From contig NC_053418.1 of the NCBI RefSeq assembly GCF_016859285.1, positions 5,750,521-5,814,520 on the forward strand: a DNA stretch of 64,000 bases, given 5' to 3'. Below, piece by piece: positions 34,601-46,054 of the stretch (positions are counted from its first letter, which is position 1; every line of letters starts with the position of its first letter). The notes below the pieces were generated by a model. The model did no database searches. It was not told where the DNA came from and was given only the letters and a program-made list of their open reading frames with translations. Both the position numbers and the translations under genes were made by a program. Source of the DNA: Xiphias gladius. Taxonomy: Eukaryota > Chordata > Actinopteri > Istiophoriformes > Xiphiidae.

Positions 34601-37600
34601 GGTAGTTTTATAGTAGCTTTGTTTTCTTTGCCTGCCATCTTATGTTTTGGATTTACCTCATATATTTAGGTTTTTCCATTCATTTTGTTTTGTGTAAGTC
34701 ATTTTATTTTTACTCCCATTTTCTTTAGGGAGTGTTCCTGTTCTTGTCTGGTCTTGTCCTGTGAGTATTTTGTGTTTATTTCGTTATTTTTGTTTCCAGA
34801 GAGCTTCTTACATTATGTTAAACATTCGCCTTGCTGTTGCTTGCCATTCTACCATCCCGAGTGAAAACACCAGACCTCAGACCTCTTTACAACAAGTCAT
34901 CTACATGTTGTTTTCTTTCTTCTTCTAGCCTCATATTTACCAAGCCCAACCTCAACAGCTTTGACTTCTTTGATCTGATCTGGGCAGTGGGCATCACTGA
35001 CTTTGTCCTTAAGTACTTCACCATCGGCCTGAAATGTTTTGTCCTCTTTTTGCCCAAGATTCTCCTGGCCTTCAAGTCCAGGGTAAGAAATCCACTTTCC
35101 TCTCTCTGATCCTTTGTACATCTACAGACAATGTGACTTGTATTCATTAGTTTTGACATCTTTTCATGGGCCATCCATCAGCTGAGTTTACCGTCTAATA
35201 ACTTAACGCTTTATGAACCATACATGAATGATTTCAACACACAATTATAATGGTGAGGTAATGGACTTTGTTTTCCTTCATTCTGCTTAGTGATACAAAT
35301 GAGTCAATGGATTTAGTCTTTTTTTAAAATTATTAATTATTATTTTTTAATCATTTTAATGTGCTCATCAAACATAAATGCCAAAAGTAATAGTTGATCC
35401 GGCTCCTCTTGTTTTATGTCTTGCTGCTTTTCTCTTTTTCATATAGTTGTAAACTGGCTAACTTTGGGTTTTGGACCGTTGTGTGTTGTAACCGTTGAAC
35501 AAAACAAGCAATTTTAACATCACCCTGGGCTTTGTGATTAACATTTTTCCTTATTTTCTGCCATGTTGTAGATAACAAATAATTAATTAAAAAATAATGT
35601 ACAAGTCTGTAATGAAAATAACTGTTGGCTGCATTGCTAGTTATGCAAATTTGAATTTGCCCAAACTGACATAATTGCTTGCTGCTTTTCGCCCAACCAG
35701 TTCACGTAAAACTTATTCTACATTTAATGAGCTGGAAAAAAAGCAGCAATAAATACCCGAATGAAGATTTAGACCAAGTTTAAGCCTTGGTTAAAACCTA
35801 ACTAACCTAAGCTAGGATATCCCCGGTTACTGTAACTCAACACTGAAGTCAGATTCTTCACGGTAAAATTCATCATACTATACCGGCATGCCGGGTTTGA
35901 TTTTTCCTCTAAACACATTACAGAGAGAGTAGACCAGGAAAACCGTGAAGGGTGTTCTTCTTGGTTTTAAAGGGACACTCCAGCAATTTACTGTTGCACT
36001 TTCATAAAGTTAGGGGACTCACGAGACAAAAGTATATCCTAACTTTTAGTCTCTGTTATGGATCAAGCTCCAAAATGGCTGGTTCCTACATTTCCCATAA
36101 TGCAGCTGAGTAGCATCTGAGTAGCCGATGCCTTTCAAACTCTTAGACTTGACAAAGCTCCTCTGGTTTTATAGTGGGCATTAAACAACTGTTTTCACAA
36201 GCTGAGTAGTACTCGTGGCCAGCAAACTGATGTTAATGAATAAAATCTGTGAAGCGCCCCTTTAAAATTTTGATAAACTGGCGTAGCGATGTTTGTCCCC
36301 AGCACAGGATAGGCAATGATTGAGTTCCAGAAAGTTAACGCTCAAAGTTGTGAAACTCGGCTCATAATTTAAAAAAAGAAAATTTGCTAAACTATGATGA
36401 AATACTCCGCTGAGTGAAGAAAGTGCTAAAGGGTCACAGTGTGAAACTGTTTTGTATTCATAAGGTTTTAAATGGTGCTCCTTAGGTGAGCTTGTGCGTG
36501 CGGGTGTCTGTGTGCATTGTTTTGGCCCAAGGCAACAGAATATGTCTGCTGCAAACACACTCACGCGCACACAGATAGACTTCGTACATACAGGTGCAGC
36601 TTATATTCCTGGTGTGTGATTTTGTTGTTGTTGTTTTGGACAGGTGGAGGAGGAGAAGGGTTACTAAGTGTTGGGATTAAATTTTTCCGCTGATAAACAG
36701 ACCTACAGGCCTGTCAGAACCACGGCAGCCGCCGAGCAACTGAGCTCATTTGCCCCCAAGGGGGTTTCAGGGGTGAGGTCATCTCTCCCCGGAGGTGGAC
36801 CATTACCTTTACCCTCTGCTCACACACATGCAAACGTGTACACACACACACACACACACACACACACTATACACACATGGAGGGATTTGACAGCTTTTAA
36901 TGGGACACATGTCGAGTTTTAGGGAATCCCAGATTGTATCATCACTGCCCTCTACTAGTTCATACACTACATACTGTAAACTGTACACTACTACTTCACA
37001 GAGGCCCAACAGTTGCAGACTATTCCGAACTCTGTGAAGTCACATAATCAACCTCTCTACTTCATAATCGCATCCAACCAGGGACACGCTAATGATCCTA
37101 CATGATCACTGCAGTCGGCACGAGTCTGCCCAAGGGATAGGAGGCATGCATACAGAAGTACCGTGACGTTTTCATTTTAAAGGCTTTGGCTCACATTTTC
37201 TGCTTGTGTTTGAATCATATTAATCATTGCCTAAGTGTGTAAGAATATTCATTGTTGAATTAGAATTTTCCTCACAAGAATTTTTTGGCACCTGTGATAT
37301 TTCCTAAGTTTGGTGTTCTCGATATCGACCTGCGGTCTATTTTTTGGTCTGCTGCTACTGCTTTACGTGTCTATTCTGTTGCCCTCAAGCAAGACAGGGC
37401 CTTCTGTGGCTGAGGGAAATGCTTCAGCAGGAGCACACAAGTCATTTAGTGCCGTGACTAATCCCGTTTCTCGATACTGAATGATTCTGAATCTTTTTAA
37501 AGGTTGACTGAATAACATGTTAAAAAACAAAATTAAAAAACAGTAAAAATAATGCCCATAATAAGTTCTGAGAGTCAGAGGTAGTGTATTCAGGTCGATT

Positions 37601-40600
37601 ATTTTCTCCCAATAATACTCTAAAGTCATAAAATACTCGATCTAAAATGCGGAAAGTTAGAAAAGCCGCCGTTTTGCGAAGTTCGAACAAGTGAATGTGC
37701 GACACTTTTTGTGAATGTTATATAATGTAATCGTTTCAGCACTAAAGTCCTTTTAAAGTGGTGTTTTCGAATTTGAATGGATTCTTTGGAATGAATAGAA
37801 GAGGAACTGGTTAAAAATAAAACCAATTGAAACTAGTCATTTCTGGGTAGTGCAGCCTATGGAAGTTGTAGCCAACAGTTTTAAACTGGATAATATCCAC
37901 CCCAAAGTAAATAAATGATAAATAACAGTCTAACAGATCAAACTGGGAAGCCGTGTTATTTATGTGTCTGTTTCAGTGTGCAGTGGTGGAGTGGATGAAG
38001 CAGTCAGACAAAGTAATGAAATCAAATAAGCAGGAAATTACTCAAACAAGGCCTGCAGTGGAGCTTACTCAAACTCCTTGGCTCGTGTCCAAACTTTAGA
38101 TTTGACAGTTATTGTGTGGGCATGATGGGCACTGTGGGAAACAAGGCTGAGGGGAAATAAGGAAGATGAATTAGCCGCCAGCGGAGGTCTTCCTCGCCTA
38201 CCAACCTGGCTGCTTGTGGCCCTTTACCCACAGTCATCAGTCTTTGTCAGCTACCATCCAGGAAGTCATTATGCAAGCTGCGATTGCCACGGGGCCATCG
38301 GGGAATCAAGTTTGCCTTCATTTTGATCGCCTCTGTTTTTTTTGTTTTGTTTTTGTTTTTGCTTTTTTTTTTACCGTCCCAAATCACTGAACACACTTTG
38401 CGGCAGTGGGGACTTAGACAGAAGTACTTTCCTTCTCTGTGTTTATGGATTGGAGGGGAGGTCCTTTAAAGGCAGCTAGCGAGCCCCCGTAGGGCTGGGT
38501 TTAATGCGGGCACTGGGTAGCAGGTGGAAAGAGCCGCTGCCAGTTTCCCTTGCAGAGTGGGGAAATTGCCTGTACCGCTGTGAAACTGTGGAGCTCTGGA
38601 CACTGGCCATGTTTGGGCTGGAGGCATGCTGTTTTAAGCTTTTAATACCGCACTGCTCTTGACTAGATAGAAGAGTGCCCCGAAGCTGTTCGGCTCTTTC
38701 TGCTGTTTGGACAGTTAGTGAGTGGATCAAAGCGACAACACATTTTGTCTGCATTTTTCGTTTGGTTGAAACCTGTGTTAGGACATTTAAGGCTCCTTTT
38801 TGTTTCGTTGTTTCTTTTTAGAAAACACCGCCGTTCTCCATAGCAAAATATTAAAGTTGCCGCATTCACAGAGCTGCCCTCCGCATATGGACACAAAGTT
38901 TGATTAAAGCATCTAAAGAGGCCTCAGCAGCTATTGTAGTTTCTGATTTGGTGTATTTGTCCAGGGTAAGTTCTACCTGCTAATTGAGGACCTGAGCCAG
39001 CTGTTTCGAGCCCTGGTGCCCATCCAGCTGTGGTACAAGTACATCATGGGAGAAGACCCCTCTAACAGTTATTTCCTGGGAGCCACACTCATCATCATCT
39101 ACAGCCTCTGCAAGGTAATCACAATATGGTAGCCAAATATCAAGCATTTTCTAAATATATTTTTAAATTTTACCCCAATAGAAAGTTTGATGGCTTTCAT
39201 GGGGACACGTGTTCCCAATAATTTTGGAAATATATACAAAAATTGAATTTTTGATCATTTCATTTAGTATTTCTGGTAGGGAAAGGCGCTGTCTCTGCAA
39301 CCTAGGGTAAAGATGGTCGAGGTGCTCAGGGAGAAATGTATAACCTGCAAACAGCACTTTTCACAGGTAATTTTTATTTGTCTGCTGGGCTGGAGAGAAA
39401 TGTGCCCGGATATTAAACACACTAGGTTGTGGGAGTGTCAAGTGGGCAGCGATACTTTAAAACAAGACTGGATGATGAAATGAGAAAAATCACCTAAGCC
39501 ACGGGACCATTGGAAGGCGAAGGGTGAAGGAAACAGGAAAGCCACAGTCAGATCACAGCAGAGTCAGCCACTGAGCAGTTACATAAAGGAACTTCCCATA
39601 AAAAAAAAAAAAAGTTTTATAGAGCTATGAGTCCATTTCAAGTCAGTCATGATATCAAGTGGTAAGCTAGAATAGTGAAACTGAGCTGAGCATGGCTGAC
39701 TGAATCAGTGAAAGATGCAATGACGCAAGTATTTACACAGTGAGATTGTCACCGTCACAGGTTTTGTAATGTGTCTTGACAACTGCCGTCCAGGCTTCTT
39801 TTTATACACCAGTGAATCACCGGATGTAGCGGCCGATGATGGGCTTGTTCAGATGAATTGGGTGGACAGTTTCCCGGGTGTGTCCGCTGAGGTGCAGCGC
39901 GTAGGTGTTTTCCGAGATCAGGCCACATTAGTGGTGTGTCAACATTAGAGTAGACTGATGTTATGATGTGCATCAGGGGTTGATTCACCGTTGTCTTGCT
40001 GTTGTCACACTGGGCGACAACTTCAATAAACTTTGGAGAAAGTGGCTTTAGAACAAAAAGCTGCACACCGCCCTAACAACTTTGTGATGGCTTTAGTTTA
40101 AGTACAATCAATAAAGTTGCTTGGAGTCGTCCACCGCTTTGGTCCGGACTGAAATATCCTAGCAACAATTGGATGGATTGCCACAAAATTTGATACAGAC
40201 TCTAAGTCTTGTTAACAAATGTTTTATAAAGATAGTACTAGTATACGAAAGTCAGAGTAGCTAAAATAGGAAGGTTTGTAGGCAATTGTAATTGTTCTCA
40301 TAAAAATGGATTGTGCTCTGTCTGTATTGTGTTGCAGTCCTTTGACATCTGTGGACGTGTGTCCGCCATATGCAAGGCCTTGGTCATGCTTTGCAGCTCC
40401 CAGGTCAGGTTCAGACTCATTTTGACCTTTGTCACACATCAGTAAACACCCGCAAAGACGCGCACGATCAGCACGTTTGCATTGAGAGGTCAGAATAAAT
40501 CCGGAGGAGAGCAGAGTTTAATCCTTCAACTGTCGCTCCCTGTCGTCTCCCCCAGAGTTACGGAGTGAGGGCTGGCAGCCAGCAGTGCAGCGAGGCGGGC

Positions 40601-41472
40601 GACGTCTGCGCTATTTGTCAGGCCGATTTCAGGGATCCCGTAGCCCTTCTCTGTCAGGTAAGGACTCAGTAAACTAGTTAGAAGAAGGCGTAAAAAGTCA
40701 GAAGTGAATTGAAAGTAACAGGTTCCAGTTTAAAGCGAAACCGGGCTGGAAAGTAGTGTTTGACTGTCCTCTCTGGTTGAAAGCGCTCACTCTGCTGAAC
40801 CTCTGACCACATCCAGCATCACTGATGGGTGGGGCTTGGTGTGGTCAGAAGTGTGATATGTCGTACCTGTCACCGCACATTACAGTGATGTCAGGGTGTA
40901 CTGATACACACTGAAGTACATTCAGTGTCCAAGCAGCAAGATGAGAAGAAAATCCAAAGGACGGGGGTTTAAAAACAAAGTATTTTGTCCAGCCGGTGTT
41001 AAATTACTCTTTAGGCATAAATGGGAAAGGAAACAACTGTTTTAAGCAACAGTTTACTTGGATTTTCCTTTGCATACTCGTGTTGTTAACATTTGATGAT
41101 ATACGTTGTCCTTGAAGGGAGGTCAAAGGTCAGTATCCGCTACTGAAGAGTGCTCACAGATGCAAGACACTCCTCTGGGGCGGATCTTTAATTGGCTGTG
41201 ATGTTCATACTCAGTAATAATCCGTAATCAGCGTTCGAGAAAATTTAAAGCCGGGGTGCCAAGTGCACGAAGCGTGTTTCACAGATTTTTGGAGAGAGGA
41301 ATTGAAACATGATCAAATACGTTATGTTCCTCTGCAGCACGTGTTCTGTGAGGAGTGCCTGTGTTTGTGGTTCGACCGGGAGAGAACGTGTCCGCTGTGC
41401 CGCTCCACCGTCATTGAGACCCTGCGATGCTGGAAGGACGGCACCACCTCGGCTCACTTCCAGATCTATTAG
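31663..41472 (+). CDS. rnft2: RNFT2 (TMEM118), multi-pass membrane RING E3 ubiquitin ligase
   Basis: Coding exons are 31663-31709, 32871-33388, 33510-33586, 34486-34586, 34929-35082, 38965-39114, 40338-40403, 40556-40657 and 41338-41472 (TAG). Phases agree and the product is 449 residues (human about 444). Order of parts: MQRRHSSNTDGMPSER N-terminus; an acidic/Ser-rich cytosolic region with SLDEGGVFDCLK; a poly-His stretch; then hydrophobic helices around FPFILILLVKVCF, IAVCVGMASTFAYANAAF, VFVALWILMFLAGNIAYIYY, FFDLIWAVGITDFVLKYF, LKCFVLFLPKILLAF and YFLGATLIIIYSLCK. A C-terminal RING finger follows: CAIC, then CQHVFCEEC, then CPLC, with end KDGTTSAHFQIY. The family ubiquitinates substrates at ER/Golgi membranes; the human protein has been reported to control IL-3 receptor alpha turnover. 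The start was chosen by homology at MQRRHSS. Confidence 0.95.
31710..32870 (+). other. rnft2 intron before exon with poly-His
   Basis: No exon is recognised. A C11 run is at about 31805-31815 and A-runs near 32324-32341. The 84 bases just before 32871 are open in frame but lie on the intron side of a clear CCCCACTCAG acceptor. Confidence 0.6.
33142..33166 (+). repeat. CAC/CAT tract coding poly-histidine in RNFT2
   Basis: Eight consecutive His codons, followed by PFHHQPLQH, in the cytosolic N-terminal region of RNFT2. Human RNFT2 also has His-rich text here, so the enrichment is ancestral while the run length can vary. Confidence 0.8.
33587..34485 (+). other. rnft2 intron
   Basis: AT-rich and without recognised exons, RNA genes or named repeats. 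Confidence 0.5.
34587..34928 (+). other. rnft2 intron
   Basis: 342 bp, T-rich, including a stretch like TCTTGTCTGGTCTTGTCCTG near 34740. The short frame that enters the next exon is intronic upstream of the TTCTTCTAG acceptor. Confidence 0.5.
35400..35600. mobile_element. hAT-like MITE, copy B (decayed)
   Basis: Contains CTTGCTGCTTTTCTCTTTTT, AACTTTGGGTTTTGGACCGT, GAACAAAACAAGCAATTTTA, ACATCACCCTGGGCTTTGTG and TTTTCTGCCATGTTGTAGAT, the interior of the same fish element as the copies at 49.5, 49.8 and 54.2 kb. It lies in the 3.9-kb rnft2 intron. Confidence 0.65.
35967..36267. mobile_element. MITE-like dispersed element, copy 2
   Basis: Collinear with the element at 7655-8074 but shorter. It starts TTTTAAAGGGACACTCCAGC and ends AAGCGCCCCTTTAAAATTT, so the ends AAAGGG.CACT and GCGCCCCTTT are loosely inverted. 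Internal matches are listed under copy 1. Same orientation as copy 1. No coding capacity. Confidence 0.75.
36268..38964 (+). other. rnft2 long intron, remainder
   Basis: No exon is recognised. A (CA)n microsatellite is at 36839-36867, and T-rich runs are near 38336-38371. The block 38150-38480 has mixed composition and no identified origin. Confidence 0.5.
36839..36867. repeat. (CA)n microsatellite
   Basis: About 14 CA units inside the long rnft2 intron. Confidence 0.9.
39115..40337 (+). other. rnft2 intron
   Basis: No exon is recognised. An A-run is at 39601-39613. Short minus-strand frames have no recognised domains. Confidence 0.5.
40658..41337 (+). other. rnft2 last intron
   Basis: No exon is recognised. 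The block around 40780-41100 reads like a dispersed fish repeat (for example TGGTGTGGTCAGAAGTGTGA) but I cannot name the family. Confidence 0.45.
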
Positions 41473-41983
41473 GCTGCGACAGCCTATCGGATGCATCCGG
41501 AAAGATGCAGATCGTGCTGTAACGCAAGTCGGGCGGCGGTGTGTCATATTTCTCTGTTTATCTTAGTGCCGTGATTCTTGTAAATCAGGTTTAAGCATAA
41601 CTGCAGTAACAGACGATGCCTAGGGGGTCTTTTAATGTTACAGGCATTTGAAAAAAGCCAGAACAGAACATGTGCAGATCACATTCTTTTCCGTGTGGAC
41701 AAGTTGAGCATCGTAGGAAGCTGGCGGTAGGGGCCACGTGCATAAACATAAACGTAAAGCTGCACTGTTTTTACAGCTGGGCTATTGTCGTACAGTTTAT
41801 AGCAATAGCCCCATTTTGTGTACATGTTGACTAAGCCGCTGTTGTAAACTGTGAACATTTATTTTACACTAGACAAACGTTAAAAGAATGTTGCATTGAT
41901 TTAGTGTGGTGATATTGTAAATAGTCACAGCACTTCACACATTTCTTTTATATTCTTCACGATTTTGTCATGTCTGTATTACT

Positions 41984-42023
<40 letters not shown>

Positions 42024-42600
42024 CTACAACTGATATTTAACATAATCTTTGTCTGGTATTTAGGTTAGAGGTTTGCAATATTTATTTCACAAAAATCCTC
42101 CTTTGAACAAAAGTAAATGTCTCAGAATGGAAGATGAAAGTAAGTAACGTAGGTAGAAAATCGGTTCAAACATTTGTTCTGTCTGTAGGTTAAAAAAAAA
42201 AAAAAAAAGTTTGTGGTTTGCAAACGATAAGGTTTAGATAGTGAGTAATGAGCGTAAGTTGGTGTGTGACTTTTAATCACCTGGACTGGTAGCAGTACAT
42301 AGTATGACTGTTTGTGGTGCCGTCCAGGCATCGTAACATTTCGTAGAGTTGTATCAAGTGTGATGCAGTAAGTTTTTTGGTGCAGGCGATGAAGTCAGGA
42401 GGATTTGACTTTCCATACTTTTTCATCCACAGCGGGGGCTCATGTCTGACAATCTCCCAATGCTGCAGACTGCATTTAATTGCTATTCTCTATGAATATT
42501 GTTCATATGAATCATTTCCTTCAGTATAAGTCATTCTGGGGTTGCATAATGTGAAGAGATTTTCGGTTTTTAATTAAAGCACGTTAGTTCACTATATCCA
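41473..42600 (+). other. rnft2 3' UTR
   Basis: Follows the TAG stop. It contains a 33-base T run at 41986-42018 and a 16-base A run at about 42190-42206. The first plausible plus-strand signal is the variant ATTAAA near 42573 (TTTTTAATTAAAGCACG). The convergent hrk transcript probably ends just beyond it. Confidence 0.45.
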
Positions 42601-42653
42601 GGGGTATTTTGTTGTCTAACTGCAATGACACCTGCAGAGAACTTTAGAAAGAT

Positions 42654-44694
42654 TTTATTATTTTAACCACTAAAAATCCATACGAAATATTTAGAAAGTA
42701 TAAATAGCACACACTTTATAAAAGACAGTTTCAGTAATTCTGCTCACATTACACGTTGTATCAGAGAAAGCTTATTTTCCAGAAATCACAGACAGCATGA
42801 ACAGCATAGCTTCCTATGCACAGCTCCCGTATCTTGTTTATGATTTAAAAAGCCACTTAACACTGCCCCCGACAGATAATGCCAGTGCACAGGAGAATGC
42901 GTAAACATCATCTAAACACTGTAGAAAACATCTATAAAAAAAACCCCAACATTCATCCTCATTATTTACACATGCACTTACAGTGTAGCTTATGTAAAAA
43001 AAAAAAAAAAAAAAAAGTACAGTGCATAATGAAGCTCAGAAGAAACAGGCCTGTGTCAGTGCATTTTTCAGGGTTGCTGCACTAATTTCGGCCTGGACAC
43101 AACTGAAGGTCTGACCGGTTTAACCTCGCTTATGCACTCACACCGTGGAAGGTGAAAATTCAAAGCAGCCCTATTAGTAAGCTTTTCCCCTCCACTCTAC
43201 CAGGGGAGGATTACATCACTGTTTTCTAACTGGGATGACAGAATCGGAGAGTCGCGCACCGGCTGTGTTGGTGTGTGTGTGTGTGTGTGTGTGTGTGGGG
43301 GGGGGACTTGTTGGCTGACTGCGGGGCTGCCGGGGCTTCGGTGCGTCAGCTCGTTATGAACCTGCTGGTGCATCCACACCGGGCCTGAGTTAGTCTTCCC
43401 GGGCCAACACCTGGAGTTCGGTCAAACCCCAAGTTCCAACCCTGAAACGCACATTTAACCCCGCTTCTCCCTCCTCCTCCTCCTCCTCCTGCTCCTCCGT
43501 CGGTCTTTAACGCGCTGCAGCACCTTTTTCCCTGGACCGCATCCTCCGACTCTCCCGCATCCCATGCTCGCAGTGCAAATGACGCGGGCCCGTTCCTCGT
43601 GCGTGGTCCTAAAGGCACCATCTGCAGCACATGAGAGACAATATCTGCACTTAATTGGCATAAAGCGTCCATTAAGCGATGGGTGAGAAGATTAAGACGG
43701 CCCTTCCTAACGGGGTAAACAAATGCACCAGTTTTCTTACTCCTCTCCAAGTGTCCATGTAGTCATTACATTTCAACCAGGAAGATAAAACAAACAAACA
43801 GAAAATGGCCAAAATTCCGACGTTAACTGGTCAAAGAGTGAAAGGAATTGAGGGCATTTTAAGTTAGAGAGGATAAAACAGGATGGAGGATAAAACAAAC
43901 AGGCGACGGATGAAAACCTCGACGTTGCCAATGAAAATCATTTACTATTCCTTAAAATGTGAATGAACCCCCCCACAGCTCAGTTTGCCTGCGCTCTATG
44001 TGCATTATTTTCCTAACCTGAGCCACCTTTTCTTTTTTTTCTTTTTTTTTTGGAGTTAAATTTAACATAACTTTTTTAAAAATTTTTTTTTTTTAAACGT
44101 GACCTAGTATCAAACTGGTGTGTGTTACATGCTTCCAAAGGACTAGATCCAAATTTCTTGGTACACACAAGGCTGGAATGTGTCTGCGCTTTTGCTAAAA
44201 AACAACGATGAGCCCAAACGGCCGGTTCAACAGCTCTACTTCTTGCGCTTCACGTTATTTTAAATTAAGTGTAATTTGATGGCCTTTCTCTGGTGTTTCC
44301 CCCCTTTGACAATCACGAAGCGTAAACTGCTGTGGTACGGAAATATTCACCAACTTTTGGGAGGATATGAAACACTTTTTTTTTCACTTCCTTACACATT
44401 TTTTTTTTTTACAGGTTATCCAGTAAAACAGAGGTGCGCTGTAGAGCAAACCTCCGTTTACGGCTCCTGTGCGGCTAAAGAATTATCCCGCAATTGACCT
44501 GAACACCGTTTGAATTAAACGAACCACATGCATCCAGATGTGGAAAATGATTTTAAATGTTACGGAAAAGGTAACAAAGCTCTGCTCATCGCTAAAACTC
44601 TCCTTCCCCATAACATCTGGAAGTCGCAGCGCACTCAGACTCAGGCGGCGCGACGCTGGTAACGCACCTGTTGCCGGCGTCGCCGCCTCGCGCC
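42654..44694 (-). other. Inferred hrk 3' UTR / rnft2-hrk intergenic region
   Basis: On the minus strand AATAAA at 42654-42659 is a plausible hrk poly(A) signal, giving a UTR of about 2 kb. Mammalian HRK also has a long 3' UTR. It contains an A21 run near 42996, a TG microsatellite at 43270-43297, a CCT-rich stretch at about 43468-43498 and T-runs near 44030-44100 and 44398. No other gene is recognised, and an intron within the UTR cannot be excluded. Confidence 0.4.
43270..43297. repeat. (TG)n microsatellite followed by G-run
   Basis: About 14 TG units ending in a run of G. Confidence 0.9.
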
Positions 44695-44958
44695 CTACAG
44701 GTGTCGCCTCGCGGCGAACAGCACGAGCACGGTGAGGCGTATCGCCGCGCACAGGAAGCCCCTCAGGTGGCCTCCCCCGGTCGCCGCCGCGCCGCCGCTG
44801 CCCGTCTCCCCCGCCGTCCAGCCCTTCTCCAGCTGGTCCCCGATCCTCCGCAGGCGCGACGCGAGCAGCTGGGCCACGGAGCACGGCGAGGGTCTGCGGG
44901 CGGCGCAGGAGGAGTCGCCGGGCAGGAGCAAAGGCTGGTCTATCGGCAGCCAGCACAT
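44695..44958 (-). CDS. hrk: Harakiri (HRK), BH3-only pro-apoptotic protein
   Basis: A single-exon 87-residue frame (human 91). HRK binds and neutralises BCL-2/BCL-XL at mitochondrial membranes. The BH3 helix lies at about residues 28-43, VAQLLASRLRRIGDQLEKGW, aligning with human AAQLTAARLKALGDELHQ and keeping the essential Leu and the Gly-Asp pair. A Gly/Ala linker follows, then a C-terminal membrane anchor from about 64 (LRGFLCAAIRLTVLVLF) ending ARRHL, compared with human GRRNL. The start at Met-Cys was chosen to match the mammalian MCP start; the frame is open for 25 more codons upstream to 45033. Position between rnft2 and fbxw8 in minus orientation matches human 12q24.22. The exon is very GC-rich, so larger antisense and frame-shifted shadows cover it. 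Confidence 0.88.
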   Translation of the reverse strand: MCWLPIDQPLLLPGDSSCAARRPSPCSVAQLLASRLRRIGDQLEKGWTAGETGSGGAAATGGGHLRGFLCAAIRLTVLVLFAARRHL

Positions 44959-45617
44959 CTTCTCTGACGGAGCAACCAGTCTTCTCTCTCCGTGTCCTGG
45001 AAATATATGACTTTCCTTCTCCTCTCTCATCAAACCTTAACTGTGTTTGTATCCCCCCTTTCTCCCCCTTTCTCTCTCTCTCTCTGCCTACTGTATTATT
45101 CATTACAGTGTCACATGATGTGGGGTTTACATCATCTTTTCCCAAAAGAGAGACGCAGTGGTTAACTCTTGAATCTCTCCTGTCTGGTTTGATCTGAGGA
45201 CTCTTTTGTTACATGGCGTTCTGGCACATTGTGTGCTTTTTTTTCATTTATTTATTTATCCATTGCTTTTAGCTAAAATAGAGGCGTCTTTGTGCCATTT
45301 TCCAACACGAGCGAGTGTGAAATATCTGCATTTTACATTCAGAGCAAACGCCAGTTGTGGCCTCAGGAACGCATATGTCATCCGCGAGCATTGCCCCTTC
45401 TATAATAAAACTGCGGAATAAAAAAAAAAAAAAAAAAAAAACTCGCGGAACGTTTGTAGCGCAGCGCACTGTCCCTCGTCGAGCTGTTTATGGTGAGGCA
45501 CGCAGGCTTGTTTTGCGGCGGTACCGAGCCGTGGCTTGCTTTTACCTGGCGAAACACTCCCAGGACGCCGCTTTATGTCGCTGCGAGGTTATGTCTCGTC
45601 AACGGTGATTGAGAAAG
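44959..45617. promoter_or_regulatory. Head-to-head hrk / fbxw8 promoter interval
   Basis: Only about 660 bp separate the two start codons. The interval contains CT-rich sequence (about 45055-45085), T-runs near 45238, a 20-base A run at 45421-45440 and CG-containing sequence from 45441 to 45617. No clear TATA box is seen on either side. Shared regulation is possible but unproved. Confidence 0.45.
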
Positions 45618-46021
45618 ATGGCCGAGGACGAGCTTGATGCGTTCAGGGAGCGCTGGAAAAAAGAACTAACTGGTCGAAAAGTTTGCGCTCCGTCCCCTCT
45701 CTCGGACGTTCCGGGTCAGTCAGGCCCGAGAGACTTGAAAAACAGGTATTTCGACGACTTCAGGAACCTCAACAAGGCCCGCAGTCCATCGCAACCGGGA
45801 GAGGGCGTTTGCAGCGAGGATGGGGGGTGCATTGGTGAGGGGGGAGGAAAAGCTGCGGAGGAGCCCGTGGATCAGCCGGAGTATGTGTCCATTGCCAGCA
45901 GCCTGCTGGACGGGAGGACCAGTCCCCTGCTGGACAGGATTCACGAGGAGAGGACAAGGAGGAAGAGGCAGTATCACAACAGGACGAATGTCTGCAGCGA
46001 GTCCCTGCGGCTGCAGCAGCT

Positions 46022-46054
<33 letters not shown>

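Noticed and set aside
44959-45033. 25-residue N-terminal extension of HRK
   Set aside because: The frame is open, but mammalian HRK starts at the equivalent of the downstream Met-Cys, and the extension has no similarity to HRK.
44483-45145. 220-codon minus-strand frame over hrk
   Set aside because: GC-rich codons leave other frames open. It has no known domain, while the overlapping 87-codon frame has the HRK BH3 and anchor.
45609-45617. Earlier TTG start for fbxw8
   Set aside because: It would need a non-ATG start nine bases before a well-placed ATG whose protein matches the family N-terminus.
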